This document shows positions 33,698 through 42,492 of a DNA stretch of 64,000 nt, in pieces. The position numbers and the translations under genes are program-made. How positions within the stretch are numbered: the first letter of the stretch is position 1; the number at the start of each line of letters is the position of its first letter. A model generated the notes under the pieces. That model saw only the letters and a program-made list of their open reading frames with translations. It was not told the DNA's origin and ran no database searches. The DNA lies in assembly GCF_013393945.1 (NCBI RefSeq), contig NZ_CP040297.1, positions 2,992,804 to 3,056,803 on the forward strand, read 5' to 3'. Origin of the DNA: Nostoc sp. TCL26-01 (GTDB lineage: Bacteria > Cyanobacteriota > Cyanobacteriia > Cyanobacteriales > Nostocaceae).

Positions 33698-35980
33698 CTA
33701 CTCCCGATTCACAACGACAACAATTTCTGTACCTTGACCTGGATTGGTTTGGATGACTAACTCACCTCCAATTTGCTCTACCCGTTCACTCATACCTAAT
33801 AGCCCAAATCCTTTACTGGCAGCGACCTGGTCAATGTCGAATCCCTGTCCATTGTCTTTAATGCGTAATAGACACTGTGACTCCTCGCAAACTAATTCAA
33901 CGTCAATTTGAGTGGCGTGAGCATATTTAATGGCATTGGTTAAAGCTTCTTGTCCAATCCGTAACAAATGATTCTCCACATTGGGTAGTAAAGAATAGGC
34001 AGTACCGATGATTTCACAGGTGAGATGGGTGTGCGTAGATAATTTCATTTGATTAGTTAAGCGTTTTAAAGCATTAAATAAGTTGCCCTCTTCCAATAGT
34101 TTGGGTCGCAGTGCCGTCACTGATCGCCGCGCTTCTGCCAACCCCATCCGGGCTAATTCATCCACAGTTGCCAAGTGTGCTTCTGCTTTATCTGGTTTTT
34201 TGATGATCAGTTCCATTGCGGCTCCAATATGCAGCAGAATGCCCGTAAAAGCCTGCGCGAGAGTGTCGTGTATTTCCCGTGCCATCCGGTTGCGCTCGTC
34301 CAGAATGGAAGCTTCTTCGGCACGTTTGCGATCGCTGATGTCCTGCCCAATCCCCACAAATAAACGATGATCAAGCTGAACATTTGCCCAGGCGGTATTG
34401 ACAAAGCGATCGTCTTTTGTCCTGATTTTTAGATCAAGCCAAGTGCCAGTGGCAACTAACATGTGGTCTAGAATCTGCTGTCGCTGTTCTGGATCAGAAC
34501 TACATTCAGCGATGAGATCAATCTGCTGCAAATCGGCAGATGACCAGCCTAGAATTTGCTCAAGCTGACGATTGACAAACTCAACATGCCCCGTTGCGTC
34601 GTAAAGTGTAATCATCACCGGGATATGATCCACAATCGTTTGTAAAAGCTGTTTCTGCTGGCTTAACGTCTCTTGAGCCTGTTTTCGTTCCACAATTTCT
34701 TGCTCCAAGTTTAAGGTTCGCTCTTCAACTTTTTGTTCCAAAGTCCAAGCGTGCTCCTTCAGGTTTTCCCATAGCAGGTAGACATTGCTAGTGATGGCAG
34801 ATCCCACCAGCGCTAACAACGGCGGCACGATGATGATCCACCAACCCATGAGAAAAAGAATGTAAGCACCACCGCCAAGAGCGATGCCCAACAGTACAAC
34901 TTTTAATATGGTTTGTGGAGGTGATGAAGCTGTCCAACCGATGACGGCTCCAATGGTTGACCAAACAACAATCCACAGGGACTCCATTGGCTCTGACCAG
35001 GTGTGCAGGAGCGGTCGCCCATCTAACGCCGCGCTCAACAGTTGGCTGGCTAACAGTGCATGAACCTCAACCCCAGCAGGTACGGCAGTAGAGTCGGTGG
35101 TGTAGGAAGTAAAAAACTTGTCTTTCAAACTTTCTGCGGTGACTCCGATCAAAACGATGTGGTCACGCACCAAATCGCGTGGTAGCCGTCCCTGTAAGAC
35201 TTCTGTGATCGAGATGGTGCGAAATCCTGGCTGGAATTTGGGAAAGTTGGATAGAATTTGATACCCACCTGCATCCATGCCCACATAACCGCCATCATTT
35301 GGTTGCAACGGTGTAAACACAGCCTGACCCAGGCGAAACTGTATCTGATCAGGGTCAAGGGGTTGGCGGAAGATCCCTTGTTTGTCCAGGTAAAAAAATG
35401 CCAGACGTGCGCCCAAAGTAAAGATCGAGCGATCGTCCTGAGTTCTCAAATACAACAAGCTGCGACGTACTCGACCATCTGTGTCTAACAGCAGATCACT
35501 GGCACTGACTTGATCTCGCTGTTTTAACAGCGATGGGGCGGGAATAATATCACCATCTGCTGCTTTAATGACGTTCTCAATGCCAATTAAGTTAGGAGTC
35601 GTGGTGAAGACGTTGGCTAAGGCTTGATGACCGGGTTCTACAGGTAAATCTCGAAAGATGTCTAATCCGATGACTCTGGGTTGCTGTTGTTTGATCGATG
35701 AAATGATCTGAGCCAGCACTGCATCCGACATCGGCCATTTTCCCAGCTGTTTGATATCGGACTCATCGATCGTCACCAGAACAATCCGTGAATCAATTCT
35801 TTCTGGGGGACGCAGGCGAAACATCTGATCCAGCGCCACTACTTCCATAAACTGGAGCGCTCCGGTTAAGCGCAAAAGCAACAAACCTCCGCCAATACTG
35901 GGAACCGTGATCAAGACCCCACGCCATCGCCAAATTTGCTGTTTCAGAGTCGTCCACATAGAATAAACGCGATCTCTCAA
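33698..35980 (-). CDS. CHASE2-PAS sensor histidine kinase (HisKA_3/NarX type)
   Basis: A 760-aa membrane kinase. N-terminal TM helix (VLITVPSIGGGLLLLRLTG), an extracytoplasmic CHASE2 sensor domain (about 50-320), three TM helices (about 330-400), coiled coil, PAS domain (about 440-555), DHp of the HisKA_3 family with phosphoacceptor H571 in MAREIHDTLAQ, and HATPase (about 650-755; NAIKYAHA, DNGQGF, GLLGMSERV). It pairs with the downstream NarL-type regulator. The start overlaps the end of the DUF928 gene by 4 bp (ATGA). The signal sensed outside the membrane is unknown. Confidence 0.92.
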   Translation of the reverse strand: MRDRVYSMWTTLKQQIWRWRGVLITVPSIGGGLLLLRLTGALQFMEVVALDQMFRLRPPERIDSRIVLVTIDESDIKQLGKWPMSDAVLAQIISSIKQQQPRVIGLDIFRDLPVEPGHQALANVFTTTPNLIGIENVIKAADGDIIPAPSLLKQRDQVSASDLLLDTDGRVRRSLLYLRTQDDRSIFTLGARLAFFYLDKQGIFRQPLDPDQIQFRLGQAVFTPLQPNDGGYVGMDAGGYQILSNFPKFQPGFRTISITEVLQGRLPRDLVRDHIVLIGVTAESLKDKFFTSYTTDSTAVPAGVEVHALLASQLLSAALDGRPLLHTWSEPMESLWIVVWSTIGAVIGWTASSPPQTILKVVLLGIALGGGAYILFLMGWWIIIVPPLLALVGSAITSNVYLLWENLKEHAWTLEQKVEERTLNLEQEIVERKQAQETLSQQKQLLQTIVDHIPVMITLYDATGHVEFVNRQLEQILGWSSADLQQIDLIAECSSDPEQRQQILDHMLVATGTWLDLKIRTKDDRFVNTAWANVQLDHRLFVGIGQDISDRKRAEEASILDERNRMAREIHDTLAQAFTGILLHIGAAMELIIKKPDKAEAHLATVDELARMGLAEARRSVTALRPKLLEEGNLFNALKRLTNQMKLSTHTHLTCEIIGTAYSLLPNVENHLLRIGQEALTNAIKYAHATQIDVELVCEESQCLLRIKDNGQGFDIDQVAASKGFGLLGMSERVEQIGGELVIQTNPGQGTEIVVVVNRE

Positions 35981-36756
35981 CGCGGGCTTCCTTGCTCTGG
36001 GTTGCTATCAATCATGGTATTGATTCCTGCTGATTGCAACAGTTCACGCCAAGCAGTGTTAATGCTTGGATCATTGAATTGTTTCTGTCTCAATTGATAT
36101 AGAACGGTAAGTGCATCATACCAGGCATCTACTTTTTGATAAAGCGCCACCTGTTCTTTGGGCGATGCTTGCTGAATTTGGCGTAAACGAGCGGAATCGA
36201 GTTCAATGCGTTGCACCATGCCTGTAACAAAGCGATCGTCCAAGCGATCGCTGGGATTGCAAATGATGGCAAATGACCAGGTATAAGGCTGTCCCACGGT
36301 TAAAGGCGGTGTCTCGGCTGGCAGGGTGAGGCTGATGAGGGTGGGAGTGTTGCTCAAAGCCACTGTTGTGCGATAAACGCCGCGACCTTCTCGATTACGA
36401 AGACTAAATTCTGCATTCTTGGCGCTGGTTTTGGGCGCATAGACAAGAAACGTGGGATGCTCTGCTAATGTCAAGCCTGGTTTCATCGTTGGGCTAAGGG
36501 CAGTCAGTATGAGTTCTGTTGGTGCTGCTGCCGCATCTTGAGGACAGTTAGATGGATCGCGCCGTCCCCCTGGCGATGATCGCTCCGGATTCTTCGGTGG
36601 CGGTGGTGGGCTAGTTTGCGCGAGTTGGATGGTAGACTGACTCGCAAAGAGGGATGGGGATGATGTTGGCGCAGCAATGCCGGGAGCGATCGCTAGTTCT
36701 AACGTGAGAGCCATGCCAATGGGAAGACGATACAACAGGGTTTTGGGGTCAGACAT
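35977..36756 (-). CDS. DUF928 exported protein
   Basis: A 259-aa protein with an N-terminal signal (LPIGMALTLELAIAPGIAAP), a Pro-rich linker and the DUF928 core: ELILTALSPTMKPGLTLAEH, PTFLVYAP, then a C-terminal helical part (LYQKVDAWYDALTVLYQL). DUF928 genes recur in cyanobacteria next to CHAT and CHASE2 genes. A periplasmic beta-sandwich ligand or adaptor for the CHASE2 sensor is a reasonable guess, no more. It is 7 bp from the CHAT gene and overlaps the kinase, so translationally coupled. Confidence 0.85.
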   Translation of the reverse strand: MSDPKTLLYRLPIGMALTLELAIAPGIAAPTSSPSLFASQSTIQLAQTSPPPPPKNPERSSPGGRRDPSNCPQDAAAAPTELILTALSPTMKPGLTLAEHPTFLVYAPKTSAKNAEFSLRNREGRGVYRTTVALSNTPTLISLTLPAETPPLTVGQPYTWSFAIICNPSDRLDDRFVTGMVQRIELDSARLRQIQQASPKEQVALYQKVDAWYDALTVLYQLRQKQFNDPSINTAWRELLQSAGINTMIDSNPEQGSPR

Positions 36757-36763
36757 AACGTTT

Positions 36764-39460
36764 TTACAACCAATTTCCTAAAAGCACAAACGGTGCCCAG
36801 TAGTAGGGCGAAGTATAATCGTCTTGACGTAATAATGCGACCTGGGCGCGACGCAAGGCTTCAGCTTTGGTGACTCCGGGCTTGCCTAACTCACGGTAAA
36901 ACGCAATCATCAAAGAGGCGGTGGAGCGATCGCTAACTGACCACAAGGAAGCAAGGGTGCTGCGTGCCCCTGATCGCACTGCCACTCCTGCCATCCCCAA
37001 AGCCGCTCGTTTATCTCCGGTTGCCGTCTGACAAGCACTCAGTACCAGCAGTTCGATTGGGTTAATTCTTCCTTCTCTAGAGCGCAGCAGTTGATCCAAT
37101 TCTTTGACTTTAATCCGTCCATCCCAGGTCAAGATGAAGGTTTGATCAGCGTTTGAGCTAAATTGACCATGGGTTGCCAAATGAACGAGCGGTGAAGGTG
37201 TGAACTCAACTTTCTGTTTAAACGATCGATCCGTGAACGATTGATCTAACAGCACTTGTGCCGGAATTTCTGACTGAATTTGATTAATCTCAACCCCAAC
37301 ATTGGGCAATGCCGCAAAGCCCTCCCGTGCTTGTGTTAATCCTGCTAGTAGTCCCTGAAGCTGTTGACGCTCTAGCGGTTGGGGTTGGAGCAATTGTAGA
37401 CCAGGTGTTAATACAATACTATATTTCTCAATTAAATACTGTTGACCATCGTGCAAAGCTGCCATTGGCAAACTACGTAGCAATCCATCAGGCACAAATA
37501 CAAGCGTTTTGATCTCACTGCTGGCCAGTTCAGCCGCAAGCGGACGCAAAAGCAAATCATAGACCTGTTGAGCCGCAGGCAACCAATCTTCGACAAAGGC
37601 AGTCGGTCTGAGCGATTGGCGCATCTGGGTCAAAATGTCTTCGACATTCGCTTGCGGCTGAGATGTTTTGTAATAGCGCAATGGCTGATTGGGCAATGCC
37701 AAAATCACCGCAAATTGACTGGGTAAAATGATGGGATAAATGACTGCCGCGCGGAGATCAATTTGATCAATTTTTACTGGACGAGCATTGGTACAAGCTT
37801 CTCGGAAGAAGTTGTCAAGTTCTGCTAACTGGAGGGCTTCGATTGTCTCCCGTGCCTGTTTCAGGTTTTCCTGGCTGGGTGCATCGCCTGCCGATTGCAA
37901 CAACAATTCTACAAATTGGCGATAAACGGGTTCGACACTTTCTCGGAATGAAAATTGCACATCTTGGTTAACCGCAACCAGGTCAGTGCGAAGCGATTGC
38001 AGCATTTTGACTGCTGAACCATAGGCGATTGTGGCATTTTGCAAATTAAGAGTCGCCGAGCAGGGCTGCGTATCCTGACAGAAAATTCTTCCTAGTTGCC
38101 ACTGCCATTGATAGGCAATTTCGGAGGCATCCAGCGATTGAGCCAGACTGAGCGCCTGTTGGGTCAGGGTTTGAGCATCTTGCCATTGATGGGTGGTTTC
38201 ATACAAATTACCCAAAGTGCCAAGGGCATAGGATTCAGCACGAGAATCACCTGCAGCCCGAATGTGTTGAATCGCGATCGCCAGTTCCTCGGCAGAAGTT
38301 TTCAGCAATTGGGAGCGTAAACCTCCCCCATCTCCCCATTTCCCCATTTTGACTAAGCTGCGAGCCAGATCAATTCGGGCATACGCTGCTAGACGACCGG
38401 GCGGTAACTGGGCAAGCTGGGATTGAATTTGGGCAAATAGGAGCTGAGTCTGTGTTTGTCGATCGCTGTTAACCAACAAATTTAACTGGGCAAGTTGGAT
38501 CTGAGTTTTCGCGGTTAGTGAAGGAGCTGTGGCGATCGCTTTTTGATAATAATCCAGGGCAGTCTCCGTTTTTCCCTGGGCGCGAGTTGTGTTGCCCAAA
38601 CTGAAGAGAATGCCGCTAATATCGGATGCAATCGTTTTGTCATGCAGGTTCTGAGCGATCGCCAAGCTTTGCTGCAAGACCACACCAGATTGATCCAGAT
38701 TGCCCACCAGCCGCAGCATTTTGCCCAGATTTCGCAGCCCCGTCATCTTCAAACGCCCGTCTGGTTGGCTTTGCAACAACTGTTTTACTTGCAACAGCCC
38801 TGCTGTGGCTCGGCGATAAAGTCCCTGTGACTGTAAAGCTCTTGCCTGATTAATCTGGCTACCGAGGATGCCAATCGGATCACGGGCTTGGCGATAGACA
38901 GCCTCCGCTTGTTGCCAGGTTGCTAATGCTTCGCTGGCTTTACCTTGAGCCAGTTGCAGCCTCCCCTGAATGGTGAGTACTTGAGCGAGAACCTGTAAGC
39001 GATCAAGACTGGAGTTTTGGGTACTTGCCAGCGACATGGCTTGATTGATCGCCTGATTCGCCTGTGTCCACTGTCCCAAATCTTCAAAGGCAGTGGCCAG
39101 AAAACTCAACACGAGTGCTTGATTCGGGCGATCGCCTGCTGTTTTGTAACGGTATACAGCCTGTTGCCAAAGGGCGATCGCCTCTCTTAGTTGCCCTACC
39201 TGATAATGGTCTTCCGCCTGCTGCACAAGCTGGGCTGGCGAAGTTTGGAGTGTGATGTGGGGCGATTGTCTTGTCTGCTCCACCTTCAGATCATCACTCG
39301 TTTTATCTGCGGCGATCGCTATGCCAATATGCAAACTCATAAAAATGAGCAGTCCGATCAGCGCAAATTGAAGGCAGCGAAACCATCCTCTTGCTAAGAA
39401 GAGATACCGTAATCCCCACCGCCTTTGATCAATTCGTCTATCCCGATACTCCTCATTCAT
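36764..39460 (-). CDS. CHAT domain protein with TPR repeats (caspase-like)
   Basis: An 898-aa protein. N-terminal membrane/signal helix (FALIGLLIFMSLHIGIAIAA), helical TPR array (about 75-480), then a CHAT protease domain with catalytic His764 in HLATHG and Cys810 in LSACQTATG, followed by GMAGVAVRSGARSTLASLWS. CHAT proteases are clan CD caspase relatives; some cleave partner proteins after sensor activation. The exported topology with TPRs and the downstream sensor kinase suggest an envelope signalling or processing role. Substrate unknown; the TPS exoprotein at 42.5-49.2 kb is a candidate by proximity. First gene of the four-gene operon. Confidence 0.93.
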   Translation of the reverse strand: MNEEYRDRRIDQRRWGLRYLFLARGWFRCLQFALIGLLIFMSLHIGIAIAADKTSDDLKVEQTRQSPHITLQTSPAQLVQQAEDHYQVGQLREAIALWQQAVYRYKTAGDRPNQALVLSFLATAFEDLGQWTQANQAINQAMSLASTQNSSLDRLQVLAQVLTIQGRLQLAQGKASEALATWQQAEAVYRQARDPIGILGSQINQARALQSQGLYRRATAGLLQVKQLLQSQPDGRLKMTGLRNLGKMLRLVGNLDQSGVVLQQSLAIAQNLHDKTIASDISGILFSLGNTTRAQGKTETALDYYQKAIATAPSLTAKTQIQLAQLNLLVNSDRQTQTQLLFAQIQSQLAQLPPGRLAAYARIDLARSLVKMGKWGDGGGLRSQLLKTSAEELAIAIQHIRAAGDSRAESYALGTLGNLYETTHQWQDAQTLTQQALSLAQSLDASEIAYQWQWQLGRIFCQDTQPCSATLNLQNATIAYGSAVKMLQSLRTDLVAVNQDVQFSFRESVEPVYRQFVELLLQSAGDAPSQENLKQARETIEALQLAELDNFFREACTNARPVKIDQIDLRAAVIYPIILPSQFAVILALPNQPLRYYKTSQPQANVEDILTQMRQSLRPTAFVEDWLPAAQQVYDLLLRPLAAELASSEIKTLVFVPDGLLRSLPMAALHDGQQYLIEKYSIVLTPGLQLLQPQPLERQQLQGLLAGLTQAREGFAALPNVGVEINQIQSEIPAQVLLDQSFTDRSFKQKVEFTPSPLVHLATHGQFSSNADQTFILTWDGRIKVKELDQLLRSREGRINPIELLVLSACQTATGDKRAALGMAGVAVRSGARSTLASLWSVSDRSTASLMIAFYRELGKPGVTKAEALRRAQVALLRQDDYTSPYYWAPFVLLGNWL

Positions 39461-39921
39461 CCGTTTGTACGACTCCTGCCGATCCTGATATCAGGCGATG
39501 TAGTTATGGAAGTAAATTTTTATAGCTTGTTTCGTCTTGTTATCGCAAATTCTACAGTAAAATACCAGGCAAAATAAGCAAGTTAGCTTATTTTGAATGT
39601 GGAAATTGCCCGTAACTTGCGTTCACTCTCCCGCAGGCAGTCTACACACAAGTCCTAGATCCCTGGCTGACAAAACCAAATTTTCATCTTTTTCCCTCTG
39701 CGTTCTCTGCGCCTCTGCGGTTAAAAATAATTTTTTTGAACCAATCTAGTCAAGTCGCTTCTCTACGAGACGCTACGCGAACGCTCCAATTCAAAATTCA
39801 AAATTCAAATTAGAATCCCCGCGTCTTTAGACCGGGGAGAGGTCAATAGCATTTCTTTCCTTGGAGCCTTCTGCCTTTCTTTGTCAAACAACAGCACCTC
39901 AGCTTCGTAAGTTAGCGCTAC
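39461..39921. other. Upstream region of the CHAT operon
   Basis: About 460 bp. It holds the presumed CHAT operon promoter, a dispersed-repeat stretch (ctctacgagacgctacgcga near 39764) and short aattcaaaattcaaa tandem units at 39787-39812. No gene is supported here. Confidence 0.5.
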
Positions 39922-39935
39922 TTGTCAGTTTGGCG

Positions 39936-40010
39936 GTTGTACTTTAGTTCAAGTGTGAATGTCAACTTTAGTTGGAGTCAAGCTGCCATTGTGAGATGGA
40001 TTGATTCATC
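39936..40010 (+). promoter_or_regulatory. Conserved ~70-bp element, copy 1
   Basis: Contains tgtactttagttca, then caactttagttggag and tgagatgga. Aligned to 49347-49420 it is nearly identical over about 70 bp; a diverged third copy lies at 62299-62371 on the minus strand. The aactttagtt cores are near-palindromic, so a regulator site is possible. It is also in an open frame (LYFSSSVNVNFSWSQAAIVR) similar to that of copy 2, so a small coding element is an alternative. Confidence 0.55.
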
Positions 40011-40188
40011 AATCGCTCTATTGAGAAGAAGTGTAAACCCTGAGTGGATGACAGGTGAAAGTCGATTGCCTATATTGAAATTATGTAAACACAGCTATCT
40101 TTTCGATGAGATTTAATCCCGTTTCTGGAAATAGAGTAATGCATGGTAACTCTTGTTGCTTCGCGTAATTGAAGAAGAGGTAAAACTA

Positions 40189-40290
40189 ATGGCTCGCCTG
40201 TTCCAGCAGTTAGAGCTAAACAAAAATCATATTAGCCAACAATTGGGGGCGAAAACTGCTCACTCTCACCTTTCGAGGAAAATCGGTTGA
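40189..40290 (+). CDS. Possible 33-aa small protein
   Basis: MARLFQQLELNKNHISQQLG... with a good RBS (gaagaagaggt) 7 nt before the ATG. The sequence is basic, with a helix-like start. It lies between the conserved element and the orphan LuxR gene and could be a leader peptide of that gene. No family recognised. Confidence 0.3.
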   Translation: MARLFQQLELNKNHISQQLGAKTAHSHLSRKIG

Positions 40291-40348
40291 CCTCCATCGA
40301 ATTGTTGAATCAGTAATCAATTCATATTTCATTAATGAGGACAGTGCT

Positions 40349-40795
40349 ATGACATCGCTGCCGTTTCTGTTCAAAGATCATCTTGAGCCTCTAAAAGTTT
40401 CAACTCAAGTTGATGTTTCCGGTGGTTATCCTATCAATTATGCCCTGATTATTGTTGCACAAGAAGTTGCTGGATTGCTTCAACATACTTATCCTTTTCC
40501 AGCAGATGGCATCAATCCCACCCAAACCGTAACTTCTGGTTGCTCGGAAACTATAGCAATCCGGGCGCTCGAACCAGAATACAAGGAGATTATTGATATT
40601 GAAGCGCTGACTGAGCGTGAGTTGGAGGTGTTGCAATTGATTGTTGATGGACACAGTAACCCCGTAATTGCTGGAGAGTTATATGTCACCACAGGTACAG
40701 TCAAGACCCATGTTCGCAATATTATGAGAAAACTCTGTGTCAGCGATCGCACCCAGGCAGCAATTCGCGCACTCCGTTCTGGTTTGATTCACTGA
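40349..40795 (+). CDS. Orphan LuxR-type HTH regulator (no receiver domain)
   Basis: A 148-aa protein whose C-terminal 65 residues are a complete GerE/LuxR HTH (LTERELEVLQLIVDGHSNPV, then GTVKTHVRNIMRKL). The N-terminal 80 residues show no receiver, PAS or autoinducer-binding motif. The HTH resembles that of the response regulator at 33056-33691. It may bind related sites and be controlled by abundance. Divergent from the CHAT operon, with one copy of the conserved element between them. Confidence 0.85.
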   Translation: MTSLPFLFKDHLEPLKVSTQVDVSGGYPINYALIIVAQEVAGLLQHTYPFPADGINPTQTVTSGCSETIAIRALEPEYKEIIDIEALTERELEVLQLIVDGHSNPVIAGELYVTTGTVKTHVRNIMRKLCVSDRTQAAIRALRSGLIH

Positions 40796-40877
40796 ATAGG
40801 ATTTATCATACGGCTTCGAGAAGTTCCATTTAGTGCAATTGCACAAAAAGTACAAAAAGAACACTTTAATTATTGCC

Positions 40878-41288
40878 ATGTTTAATAAAATTGCTCTATC
40901 TATTGCAGCAACAATGGGGATCGTTGGGTTTCTGCAAACGAGTCCAGCGATCGCTACTCCCACAGTCCCATCTTCTCCCATGCTGATCGCCACTGCCTAC
41001 ACAGACATCACACTACCGACTTTGAGACAAGGCGATCGCGGCAGAAGTGTGCAACTGTTGCAGAAAATTCTCTCAGATAATGGGTTCTTGAATGCTGCCG
41101 GAGTCAGGTTGGGAAATCCGAGTGGTGCCGTTGTCGATGGCGTATTTGGTGTCATTACAGAGTCTGCGGTCAAAGATTTACAACGACGCTATAACATCCC
41201 TGTTACTGGACGGGTCAACCCTGTGACTTGGGAAGTGCTGGATATGCGGGAGAATCCCTATCGATCGCCGCTCCCCTGGAAATACTAA
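40878..41288 (+). CDS. Exported peptidoglycan-binding domain protein
   Basis: A 136-aa protein with signal peptide MFNKIALSIAATMGIVGFLQ and one PG_binding_1 domain: LRQGDRGRSVQLLQKILSDN, later GVFGVITESAVKDLQRRYNI and GRVNPVTWEVL. No catalytic domain, so a cell-wall-bound accessory protein or small wall anchor. The start is set at 40878, where the signal begins, not at the upstream 40833. The next gene starts 11 bp after the stop and may be cotranscribed. Confidence 0.85.
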   Translation: MFNKIALSIAATMGIVGFLQTSPAIATPTVPSSPMLIATAYTDITLPTLRQGDRGRSVQLLQKILSDNGFLNAAGVRLGNPSGAVVDGVFGVITESAVKDLQRRYNIPVTGRVNPVTWEVLDMRENPYRSPLPWKY

Positions 41289-41299
41289 GGTGTCAACTC

Positions 41300-42379
41300 A
41301 TGGAGAAGCAAATGTCAAATAGAAAGGTTTATAGCAGGAGAAACTTCCTGATATCAGCCAGTCGAATTGCTGCTATAGGTTTCGTTGCACCAGTCGTGGC
41401 ATCGGCGACCGCAGCCGCTGTTGCTAAATCTGTTCGCCAATCCTCCGAGAAGCAGACCGAGGCTACCGCGCAAGAGGTTATGGATGCGCTTGAGGATGCC
41501 TACGGCTCACACCCTGGTCAACGAAAAAATCACACAAAAGGGGTGGGTGCCTTGGGCACGTTTGTCGGTAATCCAAAAGTCAAAGAAATCTCACGATCGC
41601 CACTGTTCTCTGGAGAACAATTCGATGTTGTCGCCCGCTTCTCTATAGCGGGTGGTGACCCAATGGTATCTGATGCTGACAAAAGTCCGCGCGGTCTGGC
41701 GCTCGAATTCCGGCTACCAGATGGCAGCTTACATCACATGACGATGCTGAGTACACCGATGTTCTTTGCTGCTGTACCGCAAACGTTTCTGGACAAGTTC
41801 ATCGCACTGGCGATCGATCCTGCTACCGGAAAACCGGACATGGCGAAGTTCAAGCAGTTCGAGGCTTCTCACCCGGACAACGCGCTGCAAGCCCAATTCT
41901 TGCAGGAGAACAATCCACCACCAAGCTATGCCAACTGTGCATACTACAGCATCCATGCCTTCAAGTTCATCAATGATGCAGGCAAGACAACAATTGTCAA
42001 ATTCCGTTTTGTTCCCCAAGATGGCGAGAAACATCTCTCAAATGCACAGTTGTCATCGATGCCGCCCAATTTTCTGGAGCAGGCGCTAATAGAGCGCACG
42101 CGCCTGAGTCCAATCAACTGGGACATGATCGTCACGATCAGCGAACCTGGTGATCCTGAAACCAATTCGACGCTTCTCTGGTCGGGGAAACATCGAGAAC
42201 TGAACGCTGGCACTCTCACACTAACATCAGCAATGCCATCGAACCTGGCTGGCAGTTATAATATCAACTATGATCCGCTAATTATGGCAGACGGGATTGC
42301 ACCGACTGATGACCCTGTTCTTCTCTTTCGGTCACCTTCCTACGCTATATCCCACACAAGAAGGATACGTGACCTGTGA
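41300..42379 (+). CDS. Catalase-family peroxidase with Tat signal
   Basis: A 359-aa member of the small catalase-like (SrpA/Orf-type) haem peroxidase group. Tat motif SRRNFLIS is followed by a hydrophobic stretch (AAIGFVAPVVASATAAA), so it is exported folded. Catalase-fold landmarks: HTKGVGALGTFV (distal His), VARFSIAGGDPMVSDADKSP, RGLALEFRLPDG and SYANCAYYSIHAFKFIN. Length is well below that of true catalases (about 480 or more). Probably a periplasmic peroxidase. The start at 41300 follows ggtgtcaactc; Met29 at 41312 is the alternative. Confidence 0.88.
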   Translation: MEKQMSNRKVYSRRNFLISASRIAAIGFVAPVVASATAAAVAKSVRQSSEKQTEATAQEVMDALEDAYGSHPGQRKNHTKGVGALGTFVGNPKVKEISRSPLFSGEQFDVVARFSIAGGDPMVSDADKSPRGLALEFRLPDGSLHHMTMLSTPMFFAAVPQTFLDKFIALAIDPATGKPDMAKFKQFEASHPDNALQAQFLQENNPPPSYANCAYYSIHAFKFINDAGKTTIVKFRFVPQDGEKHLSNAQLSSMPPNFLEQALIERTRLSPINWDMIVTISEPGDPETNSTLLWSGKHRELNAGTLTLTSAMPSNLAGSYNINYDPLIMADGIAPTDDPVLLFRSPSYAISHTRRIRDL

Positions 42380-42492
42380 CGACTGATATTATTTAGTCCG
42401 CAAGGGGACAGGGGACAGGGGGAAAGAAGCTTCTACGCTTTTTGCACAGATGCGGGAATTATAACTAATTAGGCAGACATGATATGACTACT